Assembly: GCA_963665555.2 (NCBI GenBank)
Contig: OY762308.1
Coordinates: forward strand, 868,001-932,000
DNA: 64,000 nucleotides
From: CAXXXW01 sp963665555
GTDB lineage: Bacteria; Pseudomonadota; Alphaproteobacteria; Thalassobaculales; Thalassobaculaceae
Reading direction: 5' to 3'
Shown here: piece by piece, positions 42,925 through 51,011 of the stretch
How positions within the stretch are numbered: the stretch's first letter is position 1
How the letters are laid out: every line of letters begins with the position of its first letter
Notes under the pieces: model-generated
The model's input: only the letters and a program-made list of their open reading frames with translations
The model's database searches: none
Told to the model about the DNA's origin: nothing
Program-made: the position numbers and the translations under genes

Positions 42925-42953
42925 TTGACTCCGCCGCGCCGGGCGCGAAGATC
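42925..42953 (+). promoter_or_regulatory. Weak candidate promoter of the peroxiredoxin gene
   Basis: TTGACT (42925-42930), 17 bases, AAGATC (42948-42953). The -35 is good but the -10 is poor. It lies about 62 bases before the ATG at 43015. Confidence 0.3.
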
Positions 42954-43014
42954 GCCTCGCGCGCCGGCCGGGCGGGCCGCGCCGCATGGCGGGAGCGGAA
43001 ACGGGAGGGGAGCG

Positions 43015-43491
43015 ATGACGCTATCGGTCGGGGACAAGGCGCCGGACTTCGCCATGCCGGCGGACGGCGGCGGCGAGGTGTCGCTGGCCGCGCTCGCCGG
43101 CAAGGCGGCGGTGCTCTATTTCTACCCTAGGGACGACACGCCCGGATGCACGACCGAGGCCCGGGGCTTCCGCGACGCGATCGGCGATTTCGCGGCCGCC
43201 GGGGTCGAAATCGTCGGCGTTTCGAAGGACACGGTCGCGAAACACGACAGGTTCAAGGCCAAGCACGGCCTGCCCTTCGCGCTCGGCTCCGACGCCGACG
43301 GGCGCGCGTGCGAGGCCTACGGGACCTGGGTCGAGAAGTCGATGTACGGGCGGACCTACATGGGGATCGAGCGGGCGACCTTCCTGATCGACCGCGAGGG
43401 CGTGCTGCGCGGCGTCTGGCGCAAGGTCAAGGTGAAGGGCCATGTCGAGGAAGTCCTCGCCGCCGCCCGCGCGCTCCCCGGCCAGGCGTAG
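43015..43491 (+). CDS. bcp: Thiol peroxidase / bacterioferritin comigratory protein (Bcp, PrxQ-type)
   Basis: A 158-residue peroxiredoxin that reduces peroxides using a Cys thiol. APDFAMPADGGGEVSL, the active-site YPRDDTPGCTTEARGFRD with the peroxidatic Cys near residue 46, and VEIVGVSKDTVAKHDRF are clear. The resolving Cys, usually five residues after the peroxidatic Cys in PrxQ, is replaced by Arg, so this would be a 1-Cys variant. ATG 43015 lies behind GGGAGGGG. The gene is divergent from the AsmA-like gene. Confidence 0.92.
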   Translation: MTLSVGDKAPDFAMPADGGGEVSLAALAGKAAVLYFYPRDDTPGCTTEARGFRDAIGDFAAAGVEIVGVSKDTVAKHDRFKAKHGLPFALGSDADGRACEAYGTWVEKSMYGRTYMGIERATFLIDREGVLRGVWRKVKVKGHVEEVLAAARALPGQA

Positions 43492-43690
43492 GCGCGGGGC
43501 GTCCGGAGCCGGGCGACTCGCCGCTTGATTTTTGGCGGCCCCCGCCGTAACCTTCGAACGGCGCTTGAGTCACGCTTACCCGGGGCTTCGGCCACGCGAG
43601 GACGGTTAGCGACCCTCCAGGCGCCAATCCCCCCTCCCTTCGATTCGCTCGAACGACAGTCGCGCCGCGCCGGTTTCCATCCCGCCGGCG
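43492..43690. other. Intergenic region between convergent bcp and hisI
   Basis: This 199-base gap is AT-richer than its surroundings (e.g. GATTTTTGGCGG and CCTTCGAACGG). A stem GGCGG/CCGCC occurs at about 43531-43545, following a T run, so it could be a terminator on the minus strand. A minus-strand frame through 43427-43627 is open but overlaps bcp and looks like a repeat fragment rather than a gene. I see no RNA gene. Confidence 0.4.
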
Positions 43691-44173
43691 TCAGCCGTTC
43701 CCGCGGCCGTAGACCGTTTCCGGGTCGAACGCCTTCGCGGTCTCGGCGAACTCCAGCGGCGGCCGGCCGGGCGCCGCCGCGCCGCCCAGCGGGACCGAGC
43801 GGAAAAAGCAGGAGCGGTAGCCGACATGGCAGGCCGCGCCGGTCTGCTCGACGACCAGCCAGACCGAGTCCTGGTCGCAATCGATGCGGAGGTCGACCAC
43901 CTTCTGGACATGGCCGCTGGTCTCGCCCTTGCGCCAGAGTTCGCCGCGCGAGCGGCTCCAGTAATGCGCCTCGCCGGTCTCGACGGTGCGGGCCAGCGCC
44001 TCGGCGTTCATCCAGGCGAGCATCAGCACCGCGCCGCTGGCGGCGTCGGTCGCCACGCAGGGCAGCAGGCCGGCGGCGTCGAATTTCGGCGCGAGGACGC
44101 GACCCTCCTCCACCTCGGCGGCGGTTCCGCGCGGGGCGAAGAGGGCGGAGGCGGGGCGCGAGGGCGCTGTCAC
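43691..44173 (-). CDS. hisI: Phosphoribosyl-AMP cyclohydrolase
   Basis: A 160-residue zinc/magnesium enzyme of histidine synthesis that opens the purine ring of PR-AMP. The signature SGAVLMLAWMNAEALART, TGEAHYWSRSRGELWRKGETSGHVQ and DLRIDCDQDSVWLVVEQTG with the zinc Cys set (DCDQD, AACHVG, RSCFF) are present. It is an unfused HisI, not HisIE. The gene is alone between a convergent bcp and the remnant at 44380; no other his genes are nearby. Confidence 0.95.
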   Translation of the reverse strand: MTAPSRPASALFAPRGTAAEVEEGRVLAPKFDAAGLLPCVATDAASGAVLMLAWMNAEALARTVETGEAHYWSRSRGELWRKGETSGHVQKVVDLRIDCDQDSVWLVVEQTGAACHVGYRSCFFRSVPLGGAAAPGRPPLEFAETAKAFDPETVYGRGNG

Positions 44174-44293
44174 GGACTGTCTCCCATCGGGTTCGCGCCG
44201 CTTCTACCGCGCCGCCGGGCGCGGCGGCAATGCGGGAAGGCGTGGCGTGCAAGCGCCGGGATTGCGTTGAAGCCGCCCGGTTTCGTGTATGGA

Positions 44294-44383
44294 ATGATTG
44301 CACGAAGTCGATTGCAACCCGCGGACAGGAAGGCGTGGCCGCGGCTGGTGGCCGAGATCGAGAGGGAAGGGGCCGGAGAATGA
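44294..44383 (+). CDS. Very short ORF coupled to the antitoxin-like remnant
   Basis: A 29-codon frame (MIARSRLQPADRKAWPRLVA to a TGA that overlaps the next ATG in ATGA). Its end, PRLVAEIEREG, is similar in flavour to fragments often seen just before this antitoxin-like family. The weak hint of a promoter (TTGAAG, 17 bases, TGGAAT ahead) supports expression. Most likely a remnant or an upstream leader; I cannot assign function. Confidence 0.25.
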   Translation: MIARSRLQPADRKAWPRLVAEIEREGAGE

Positions 44384-44568
44384 CGACGGAGCGAACCCGG
44401 ATCGGCCGCGAAGTGGAGTCGGCGCTCGAAGAGGTTCTCGCCCATGTCCGGGGCGAGAGGGCGCTTTCCGGCCGGACCGTGGAAGGGCCGGCTCCCGCCC
44501 GCCGTTCCGCGCCCTCGGCCCGGACTCCCCGGTCGCGGCCGGTTTCGGCCGGCGAACTCCGCGAATGA
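44380..44568 (+). pseudogene. Truncated HTH-antitoxin-like protein
   Basis: A 62-residue protein whose first half, TTERTRIGREVESALEEVLA followed by HVRGERALSGRTV, matches the N-terminal linker region of XRE-type helix-turn-helix antitoxins (HigA/MqsA-like). The DNA-binding HTH that should follow is missing and is replaced by a Pro/Ala/Arg-rich tail (PAPARRSAPSARTPRS). I infer a degraded toxin-antitoxin locus. The ATG overlaps the preceding stop. It could alternatively be a short intact gene of unknown role. Confidence 0.4.
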
Positions 44569-44581
44569 AGGGCGCGCGAGC

Positions 44582-45070
44582 CTACAACTCCACGCCGTAA
44601 AGCCGGCGGGGCATCCCGGAGAGCGGCGGGGCCGCGCCGGCCGCGCGCAGGCCGAGGGCGGCGCGGAGGGCGCGGGCCGCCGCCATCGGCTCGCCGAGGC
44701 ACAGACCGAGGCCGGACGCCCGGTCCGCGCGGGCGAGGTCGAGGCAGGCGGCGGCGAGCGCGCGCCCGGCGCCGCGGCGGCGTTGCTCCGGCGCGACCGC
44801 CAGCGCGTGGATCGCGGCCCAGCCGGCGGGAGCGCCGTCCCCGGCCGTTCCCGCCTCGCGGTACACGGCGGCGCCGGCGAGGATCGCGCCGTCGGCGACG
44901 GCGACCAGCAGTTCGCCCCCGCCGCGCAGCCGAACGGCGTCCGCGACGGCGCGCTCCAGTTCCGGCAAGGCGCCGGGCGCGAGGGCCGATTCGAACTCCC
45001 GGACGGTCCGCGCCGCCAGGAGCGCCGCCGTGTCGTACTCCTCGAGGAGCGCGTGGCGGACCGCGATCAC
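44582..45070 (-). CDS. GNAT-family N-acetyltransferase
   Basis: A 162-residue acetyl-CoA-dependent transferase fold. The pyrophosphate-binding signature is VAPEQRRRGAGRALAAACL around residue 100, preceded by strands in ELLVAVADGAILAGAAVY and WAAIHALAV. It starts at GTG 45070, which overlaps the soxG stop in GTGA, so it is the last gene of the sarcosine oxidase operon. No substrate can be named; its position suggests a role in amine or amino-acid metabolism. Confidence 0.82.
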   Translation of the reverse strand: MIAVRHALLEEYDTAALLAARTVREFESALAPGALPELERAVADAVRLRGGGELLVAVADGAILAGAAVYREAGTAGDGAPAGWAAIHALAVAPEQRRRGAGRALAAACLDLARADRASGLGLCLGEPMAAARALRAALGLRAAGAAPPLSGMPRRLYGVEL

Positions 45071-45693
45071 GGACCGGGGGCCGGGTCCGGCGCCTCGATG
45101 CGGACGCCGTATTCCCGGCCGGCGTCCAGCAGCCACTCCCACAGGTAGGCGGCGAAGCTGGCGCGGACCAGGATGTCGTAGGCCGGCGTGTCGTCCACCT
45201 GCCAGAACGCCACGGTCGCCTTCGCCAGGCGGGACTGCGCCGCGCTTCCGGGGCCGAAGACGCGGGGATGCAGGTCGATGGCGCAGCCCTTGGCCATGAC
45301 GGCCCGCGCCCGAGGCCCCGACAGCCGGACGACCGTCGCGTTGTCGCTCATCACCGTCGCGGCGTGGCGGACGCCCGCCAGCGCCTCCTCCAGGGCCGCC
45401 GCGAGCGCCTCCTCCCCGCCCGGCGGGACGACGACGAGCCACTCGTCCGGCCCCAGCCAGACGACCGCGCGGTCGCCGGCGGCGGTCCATGCGTTCGGGG
45501 CGGCCGGGGGCGCGGCGCCGATCGCCCGGCCGGCGGCGTCGGCGAAACCCGCGTCCGCGATGTCGCCGCGCAGGACCAGCTTGCCGAGATGCGGGCGCTC
45601 GCGCAGCACGATTCCGGCGTCCGCCGGACCCCCGGCCGGGCCGATCGCGCCGTCGAGCGGGGAGCGGGCGGGGACGCCGGTCGCGTCAGCCAT
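45067..45693 (-). CDS. soxG: Sarcosine oxidase gamma subunit
   Basis: A 208-residue GcvT-like protein that is the smallest but one subunit of heterotetrameric sarcosine oxidase. ARSPLDGAIGPAGGP, LGPDEWLVVVPPGGEEAL, DNATVVRLSGPRARAVMAKGC and LAKATVAFWQVDDTPAYDILV are family patterns. It overlaps soxA by eight bases at the 5' end and the GNAT gene by four at the 3' end. It contributes to the channel toward the tetrahydrofolate-binding domain of SoxA. Confidence 0.92.
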   Translation of the reverse strand: MADATGVPARSPLDGAIGPAGGPADAGIVLRERPHLGKLVLRGDIADAGFADAAGRAIGAAPPAAPNAWTAAGDRAVVWLGPDEWLVVVPPGGEEALAAALEEALAGVRHAATVMSDNATVVRLSGPRARAVMAKGCAIDLHPRVFGPGSAAQSRLAKATVAFWQVDDTPAYDILVRASFAAYLWEWLLDAGREYGVRIEAPDPAPGP

Positions 45694-48600
45694 CGATCCG
45701 GCTCCCCTCCAGGTCGAAGAACCGCGGCTCCACGACCCTGGCCCGGATCGTCTTGCGCGCGAGCGGGACGCTCACCGCCTCGCCCATGCGCGCGCGGCCG
45801 CCCTTCACGAGCGCCATGGCGATGGAGCGCCCGCAATTGGGGCTGTTGTAGCTCGACGTGACATGGCCGATCATCGCCATCGGCGGGCGGGGCCGGACGG
45901 CCTCGACGATCTGCGCGCCCTCCGGCAGCACCTCCTCCGGGTCCTCGGTCAGCAGGCCGACCAGCTGCTTGCGGTCGTCGCGGAGCATGTCGCGCCGCGA
46001 CAGCGCCCGCTTGCCCACGAAGTCCGGCTTGGTTTTCGAGACGATCCAGTCCATGCCGAGGTCGTGGGGCGTCACCGTGCCGTCGGTCTCCTGGCCGACG
46101 ACGATGAAGCCCTTCTCGGCGCGCAGCACATGCATCGCCTCGGTCCCGTAGGGGCAGATCCCGTATTTCTCGCCCGCCGCCATCAGCGCCTCCCAGAGCG
46201 CGAGGCCGTGGCGGCGCGGAACGTTGACCTCGAAGCTCAACTCGCCGGTGAAGGAGATGCGGAACACCCGGGCCGGGACGCCGGCCACCGTTCCCTCGCG
46301 CATCGACATGAAGGGGAAGGCGTCGCGCGACAGGTCGATGTCCGGGCAGAGTTCGGCCAGCAGGTCGCGGCTCCGCGGCCCGCAGATCGCGGCGACGGCC
46401 CAGTGCTCGGTGACGGAGGTCGCGTACACGTCGAGGTCCGGCCATTCGGTCTGGAGCCACTCCTCCAGCCAGTCGAGCACGCCGGCCGCGCCGCCGGTGG
46501 TGGTGGTCATGTGGAAGCGGTTTTCGGACAGGCGCACGGTCACGCCGTCGTCCATGACCATGCCGTCTTCCTTCAGCATCAACCCGTAGCGCGCGCGGCC
46601 CGGCGCCAGCCGGAGCCAGTTGTTGGTGTAGACGCGGTTCAGGAACTCCGCCGCGTCGGCGCCCTGGATGTCGATCTTGCCGAGCGTCGAGGCGTCGAGG
46701 ACGCCGACGCCCTCGCGCGCCGCCCGCACCTCGCGGTCCACCGCCTGGCGCATCGTCTCGCCGTCCCTGGGGTAGTACCAGGCGCGCATCCACTGCCCGA
46801 CATGCTCGAAGCGGGCGCCGGCGCGGCGGTGCCACGGGTCCATGGCGGTGGCGCGGACCGGGTCGAACAGCGGGCCGATGTCGCGCCCGGCATAGGCCCC
46901 GACGGTCGCCGGCGTGTAGGGGGGGCGGAAGGTCGTGTGGCCGACGGCGGGAATCTCGGCGCCGAGGACCTCGCCCAGGATGGCGAGCGCGTTGACGTTC
47001 GAGGTCTTGCCCTGGTCGGTGCCCATGCCGGCGGTGGTGTAGCGCTTCAGGTGCTCGACCGAACGGTAGCCCTCCCGCGCGGCGAGATGGACATCGGCGG
47101 CGGTCACGTCGTTCTGGAAATCGACGAAATGCCAGTCGCCCCGGTCCGGCCGCTTCTTGCCGGGGACCGCGCGGAGCGGGCGCGCCGGGCCTTGCGCCGG
47201 TTCGACGGCATGGGGCGGGGCCGACGGCGAGGCGGCGGAATGCCCGGTCGCGCGCGCGGCCTCGGCCCCCGCCGCGAAGCCCTGCTCCAGGCATTCCGCC
47301 AGCGTCGCGGCGCCGTTGCACGCGCCGGCCGAGACCTCCGCCTGGGCCGACGCGCCGGGGACGAAGGCGTCGCGCGCCTCGTCCCAGCGCGGCTTGCCGC
47401 CGCTCTGCGAGAACAGGTGGACGGCCGGCGTCCAGCCGCCGGAGACCGCGAGCGCGTCGCACGCGACCGCGCGCGGCGTGCCGGCCAGCGCGCCGCCGTC
47501 GGATGTCAGCGGCGCGATCTCGATCCGCGAAATCCGCCGCCGGCCGGCGGTCGCGACGACGCCGTGGCCGGGATGGACGGCAAGGCCGGCGGCGCGCGCC
47601 GCCTCGACGAGTTCGCCCGCCGGGTTCGGCCGGAGGTCGACGATGGCGGGCACCGCCACCCCGCGTTCCGCGAGCGCCAGCGCGGTGCGGTAGGCGTCGT
47701 CGTTGTTGGCGAACACCGCGACGCGGCGGCCCGGCGTCGCGCCGTAACGGACGGCGTAGCCGCGCGCGGCCGAGGACAGCAGGATTCCCGGCCGGTCGTT
47801 GTCGGCGAAGACGAGCGGGCGCTCATGCGCGCCGGCGGCCAGGACGACGCGCCTGGCCCGCACCTTCCAGAGCCGCCGCCGGGGCGCGCCCGCCCCGGCC
47901 GAGGCGCCGTCGCGCCGTTCCAGCACGGTCAGGTAGTTGTGGTCGTAGTAGCCGGTCACGGTCGCGCGGGGCAGCAGCGTGACCTCCGGCGCCGCCTCCA
48001 GCGCGGCCACCGTCCGCCGGACCCACTCCGCCGCCGGCGCGCCGTCGATCTCGCGGCCGGGATCGCCCAGCAGGCTTCCGCCGAACTCCGCCTGCTCGTC
48101 GGCGAGGACCACCCGCGCGCCGGCCGCGCCCGCCGCCAGCGCCGCCGCCAGCCCGGCCGGCCCGCCGCCCGCGACCAGCACGTCGCAATGGGCGTGCATC
48201 TTGTCGTAGCGGTCCGGGTCCGGCCCCGGCGGGGCCTTGCCGAGGCCGGCGGCGCGGCGGATCAGGTATTCGTATTTCAGCCACCAGCTTTGCGGCCACA
48301 TGAAGGTCTTGTAGTAGAAGCCGGCCGGGACCAGCCGGTGCAGGAGCGTGTTGACCGCGCCGACGTCGAACGCCAGCGAGGGCCAGCGGTTCTGGCTCGC
48401 CGCGACCAGGCCGTCGTGGAGTTCGACCGCGGTCGCGCGCGCGTTCGGCTCCGTCGCGTTGCCGACGCCGAGCTGGACCAGCGCGTTCGGCTCCTCCGCG
48501 CCGAGGCCGAGGATGCCGCGCGGGCGGTGGTATTTGAAGCTTCGCCCGACGGTGTGCACGCCGTTGGCGATCAGCGCCGAGGCCAGCGTGTCGCCGCGAT

Positions 48601-48694
48601 AGCCCTCCAGGGCGCGGCCGTCGAAGCGGAAGCGCAGCGGCGCCCGCCGGTCGATCCGGCCCCCGGACTCCAGGCGGTAGGGCTGGGCGTTCAC
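45686..48694 (-). CDS. soxA: Sarcosine oxidase alpha subunit
   Basis: A 1002-residue subunit. Order: an N-terminal 2Fe-2S-ferredoxin-like region without cluster Cys (GRALEGYRGDTLASALIANG, residues 25-100), an NAD-binding Rossmann domain (HCDVLVAGGGPAGLAAALAAG from residue 170), and a C-terminal aminomethyltransferase-like domain of about 400 residues that binds tetrahydrofolate (TNVNALAI context, GVLDASTLGKIDIQGADAAEFL and YGLMLKEDGMVMDDGVTVRL). Start is GTG 48694, overlapping the soxD stop in GTGA. The enzyme oxidises sarcosine to glycine, H2O2 and 5,10-methylene-THF. Confidence 0.94.
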   Translation of the reverse strand: MNAQPYRLESGGRIDRRAPLRFRFDGRALEGYRGDTLASALIANGVHTVGRSFKYHRPRGILGLGAEEPNALVQLGVGNATEPNARATAVELHDGLVAASQNRWPSLAFDVGAVNTLLHRLVPAGFYYKTFMWPQSWWLKYEYLIRRAAGLGKAPPGPDPDRYDKMHAHCDVLVAGGGPAGLAAALAAGAAGARVVLADEQAEFGGSLLGDPGREIDGAPAAEWVRRTVAALEAAPEVTLLPRATVTGYYDHNYLTVLERRDGASAGAGAPRRRLWKVRARRVVLAAGAHERPLVFADNDRPGILLSSAARGYAVRYGATPGRRVAVFANNDDAYRTALALAERGVAVPAIVDLRPNPAGELVEAARAAGLAVHPGHGVVATAGRRRISRIEIAPLTSDGGALAGTPRAVACDALAVSGGWTPAVHLFSQSGGKPRWDEARDAFVPGASAQAEVSAGACNGAATLAECLEQGFAAGAEAARATGHSAASPSAPPHAVEPAQGPARPLRAVPGKKRPDRGDWHFVDFQNDVTAADVHLAAREGYRSVEHLKRYTTAGMGTDQGKTSNVNALAILGEVLGAEIPAVGHTTFRPPYTPATVGAYAGRDIGPLFDPVRATAMDPWHRRAGARFEHVGQWMRAWYYPRDGETMRQAVDREVRAAREGVGVLDASTLGKIDIQGADAAEFLNRVYTNNWLRLAPGRARYGLMLKEDGMVMDDGVTVRLSENRFHMTTTTGGAAGVLDWLEEWLQTEWPDLDVYATSVTEHWAVAAICGPRSRDLLAELCPDIDLSRDAFPFMSMREGTVAGVPARVFRISFTGELSFEVNVPRRHGLALWEALMAAGEKYGICPYGTEAMHVLRAEKGFIVVGQETDGTVTPHDLGMDWIVSKTKPDFVGKRALSRRDMLRDDRKQLVGLLTEDPEEVLPEGAQIVEAVRPRPPMAMIGHVTSSYNSPNCGRSIAMALVKGGRARMGEAVSVPLARKTIRARVVEPRFFDLEGSRIDG

Positions 48695-49074
48695 GCCGCG
48701 CCCCCGTCCTCGGCCGCGCCGCCGTTCCCGGCCGGGGCGAGCGCGTTCCGCTCGGCCTCGCTGTCGCGGCGCCAGTTGGCGGCGTAAGCGGCGCGGCCGG
48801 CCTCGCTCCGGGGCCGTTCGCCCATCGGGTAGACCTCGACGACCTCGTTGGTCGCCGTGTCGCGCAGGATGTTGAACCAGCGCCGGCAGCCCTGGGCGTG
48901 GCTCCACCGCTCCAGGTGCAGGCCCCTGGGGTTCTGGCGCAGGAAGAGGTATTCGGCGAACGCCTCGTCCGACAGCGCCGCCGGGTCGCGCGGCCGGACG
49001 ATATGGGCCTCGCCGCCGTAGTGGAACTCGGCGTCGTCGCGCGGGCCGCACCAGGGACAGTCGATCAGGAGCAT
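48691..49074 (-). CDS. soxD: Sarcosine oxidase delta subunit
   Basis: A 127-residue zinc protein. The zinc-binding CPWCG at residue 6 and the later His/Cys pair (SHAQGCRRWFNILRDT) are the family signature; FHYGGEAH and AEYLFLRQNPRG are also typical. It is 11 bases from soxB and overlaps soxA. Its C-terminal tail is a low-complexity Ala/Gly stretch of about 15 residues, longer than the usual end of SoxD. Confidence 0.94.
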   Translation of the reverse strand: MLLIDCPWCGPRDDAEFHYGGEAHIVRPRDPAALSDEAFAEYLFLRQNPRGLHLERWSHAQGCRRWFNILRDTATNEVVEVYPMGERPRSEAGRAAYAANWRRDSEAERNALAPAGNGGAAEDGGAA

Positions 49075-49084
49075 CCCGCCCTCC

Positions 49085-50374
49085 CTAATGCGCGACGCCC
49101 GCGGCGCCGTGCTCGTCGATCAGGTAGCCGCCGGCGAAACGGTCGAGCGAGAAGGGCGCGGCGATGGCGTTCGGCGCGTCGCGCGCCACCAGGTCGGCGA
49201 ACACATGGCCGGAGCCGGGCGTCGCCTTGAACCCGCCCGTGCCCCAGCCGCAGTTGAAATACAGGTTCCGCACCGGCGTCCGCGACAGGATCGGCGAGGC
49301 GTCCGGGCAGGTGTCGACGATCCCGCCCCAGGAGCGCAGCATCGACAGCCGCGACAGCGCGGGGAACAGTTCGACCGCCGCCGCCAGCATGTTCTCGACG
49401 ATGTTCAGGCTGCCGCGCTGGGTGTAGGCGTTGTAGGAGTCCGTTCCCGCGCCGAGCACCATTTCGCCCTTGTCGGACTGGCTGATGTACATGTGAACGG
49501 CGTTCGACATGATCACCACGTCGAGGATCGGCTTGATCGGCTCGGAGACCAGGGCCTGCAGGGGCCGGCTCACGACCGGCAGGCGGAAGCCGGCCATGTC
49601 CGCGACCGCGCCGGCGTGCCCGGCGACGACGCAGGCGACCTTGCGCGCGCGGATCGGCCCGCGCTCGGTCTCGACGCCCTTGACCGTCCCGTCCTCGATG
49701 CGGAAGCCGGTGACGGCGCAATTCTCGACGATGTCGACGCCGAGGCCGTCCGCCGCCCGCGCGTAGCCCCAGGCCACCGCGTCGTGGCGCGCCGTGCCGC
49801 CGCGGCGCTGGATGAAGCCCCCCATGACCGGGTAGCGCAGCTTCGGGTCGATGTCGATAAGGGGAACCAGCCGCTTGATTCCCGCCGGCGTCAGCACTTC
49901 GGAGTCGATCCCGTTCAGCCGGATCGCCTCCACCCGCCGCGTCATCTCCTTCGCCTCGTGCTCCGAATGCGCCAGCGTGAGCACGCCGCGCGGGCTGAAC
50001 ATGGTGTTGAAGTTGAGCTCCCGGCTCAGCCCCTCCCACAGCTTCAGCGAGTGCTCGTAGATCGCCGCGCTCTCGTCCCAGAGGTAGTTGGAGCGGATGA
50101 TCGTGGTGTTGCGCCCGGTGTTGCCGCCGCCGAGCCAGCCCTTGTCCAGCACCGCGATGTCGCGCACGCCGTGCAGCCTGGCGAGGTAGTAGGCGGTCGC
50201 CAGCCCGTGGCCGCCGGCCCCGACGATAACGACCTCGTATTCCCGCTTCGGCTCGGGGGAGCGCCAGGCCCGCTCCCAGTTCGCGTGGCCCGCGCGCGCG
50301 TGGCGCGCGAGGTCCAGAAAGGAGTAGCGCTGCTTGCCCGCCGGCGCGCCCCCGCCTCCGATCCACGCCTTCAT
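49085..50374 (-). CDS. soxB: Sarcosine oxidase beta subunit
   Basis: A 429-residue FAD/FMN-binding subunit where sarcosine is oxidised. Seen: YEVVIVGAGGHGLATAYYLA with the FAD Rossmann motif near residue 48, WLGGGNTGRNTTIIRSNYL, the probable covalent FMN His in GGTARHDAVAWGYARA near residue 195, and the C-terminal YFNCGWGTGGFKATPGSG. Start ATG 50374. First gene of soxB-soxD-soxA-soxG-GNAT. The 133-base upstream gap does not contain a clear promoter, nor a recognisable glycine riboswitch. Confidence 0.95.
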   Translation of the reverse strand: MKAWIGGGGAPAGKQRYSFLDLARHARAGHANWERAWRSPEPKREYEVVIVGAGGHGLATAYYLARLHGVRDIAVLDKGWLGGGNTGRNTTIIRSNYLWDESAAIYEHSLKLWEGLSRELNFNTMFSPRGVLTLAHSEHEAKEMTRRVEAIRLNGIDSEVLTPAGIKRLVPLIDIDPKLRYPVMGGFIQRRGGTARHDAVAWGYARAADGLGVDIVENCAVTGFRIEDGTVKGVETERGPIRARKVACVVAGHAGAVADMAGFRLPVVSRPLQALVSEPIKPILDVVIMSNAVHMYISQSDKGEMVLGAGTDSYNAYTQRGSLNIVENMLAAAVELFPALSRLSMLRSWGGIVDTCPDASPILSRTPVRNLYFNCGWGTGGFKATPGSGHVFADLVARDAPNAIAAPFSLDRFAGGYLIDEHGAAGVAH

Positions 50375-50507
50375 CGGCCGGTTCCCCCGCCGCCGCGCCG
50401 CCCCGTCGGTGCGGACCCTACGCCGCCGGCGCCGGCGCGATGGCCGGGGCGCGACATCCGCTGGCGGCGGAGCGACTCCCGGCGGCGGCCCGGCCCGGCC
50501 ACGGCGC

Positions 50508-50978
50508 CTAGCCGTCCACCGGGCGGACCTTGACCGTCGCGCCGTCCACGCGGACGATCTCGACCAGCGCGGCGGCGGCGATGGTCTCGCCGGTCTCGGA
50601 TTCGGCCGTCCACCAGGTGTCGTCGAGGCGCACGCGGCCGCGCCCGTTCTCCAGCGCCTCGCCGAGCCGCAGCCGGCGGCCGCTGTAGAGGCGGCCGCGC
50701 GAATTGACCAGCAGCGGCCCGTCGCCGCCCCGGTACTTGCGCAGCGCGGCGCGGCCGATCGCCGTGGCGGCGACCGAGAGCGCCGCGAAGGCCAGCACCT
50801 GCAGGCGCCAGTCCAGTTCCGGCTCCAGCCACACCGCGAGCGCGGTCGCGCCCGCCGCCGCCGCCGGGAAGAGCAGGAAGAAGGACATGCTCGTCAGCTC
50901 GAACCCGGCCAGGATCGCGGCGAGGGTGAGCCAGTGCCACGGCGTCGGCTCCAGCAGCCAGGCGAGGTATTCGTCCAT
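50508..50978 (-). CDS. NfeD-family membrane protein (short form)
   Basis: A 156-residue NfeD1b-type protein. Two or three membrane segments (LTLAAILAGFELTSMSFFLLF and VLAFAALSVAATAIG) are followed by an OB-fold domain (RLGEALENGRGRVRLDDTWW and EIVRVDGATVKVRPVDG). NfeD proteins pair with SPFH-domain proteins in membrane microdomains and assist quality control. Its start is 33 bases downstream of the SPFH gene stop on the same strand. Confidence 0.88.
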   Translation of the reverse strand: MDEYLAWLLEPTPWHWLTLAAILAGFELTSMSFFLLFPAAAAGATALAVWLEPELDWRLQVLAFAALSVAATAIGRAALRKYRGGDGPLLVNSRGRLYSGRRLRLGEALENGRGRVRLDDTWWTAESETGETIAAAALVEIVRVDGATVKVRPVDG

Positions 50979-51011
50979 CCCGCGGGCCTCCTCGGGGCCG
51001 TTCCGGGCCGG

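Noticed and set aside
43427..43627. 66-codon minus-strand gene between hisI and bcp
   Set aside because: It overlaps bcp, has no good ribosome site and looks like a repeat fragment; kept only as a finding for the gap.
44582..45490. 303-codon version of the GNAT gene
   Set aside because: The additional N-terminal part is antiparallel-frame sequence overlapping soxG; the GTGA overlap and family length support GTG 45070.
45188..48787. 1199-codon plus-strand open frame opposite soxA/soxG
   Set aside because: It is antisense to well-matched soxA and soxG; the residues are Arg/Ala/His-rich as expected from GC-biased shadow frames.
50375..50507. Glycine or folate-type riboswitch ahead of soxB
   Set aside because: I looked for conserved cores in the minus-strand leader and found only GC-rich inverted stretches with no recognisable riboswitch motif.
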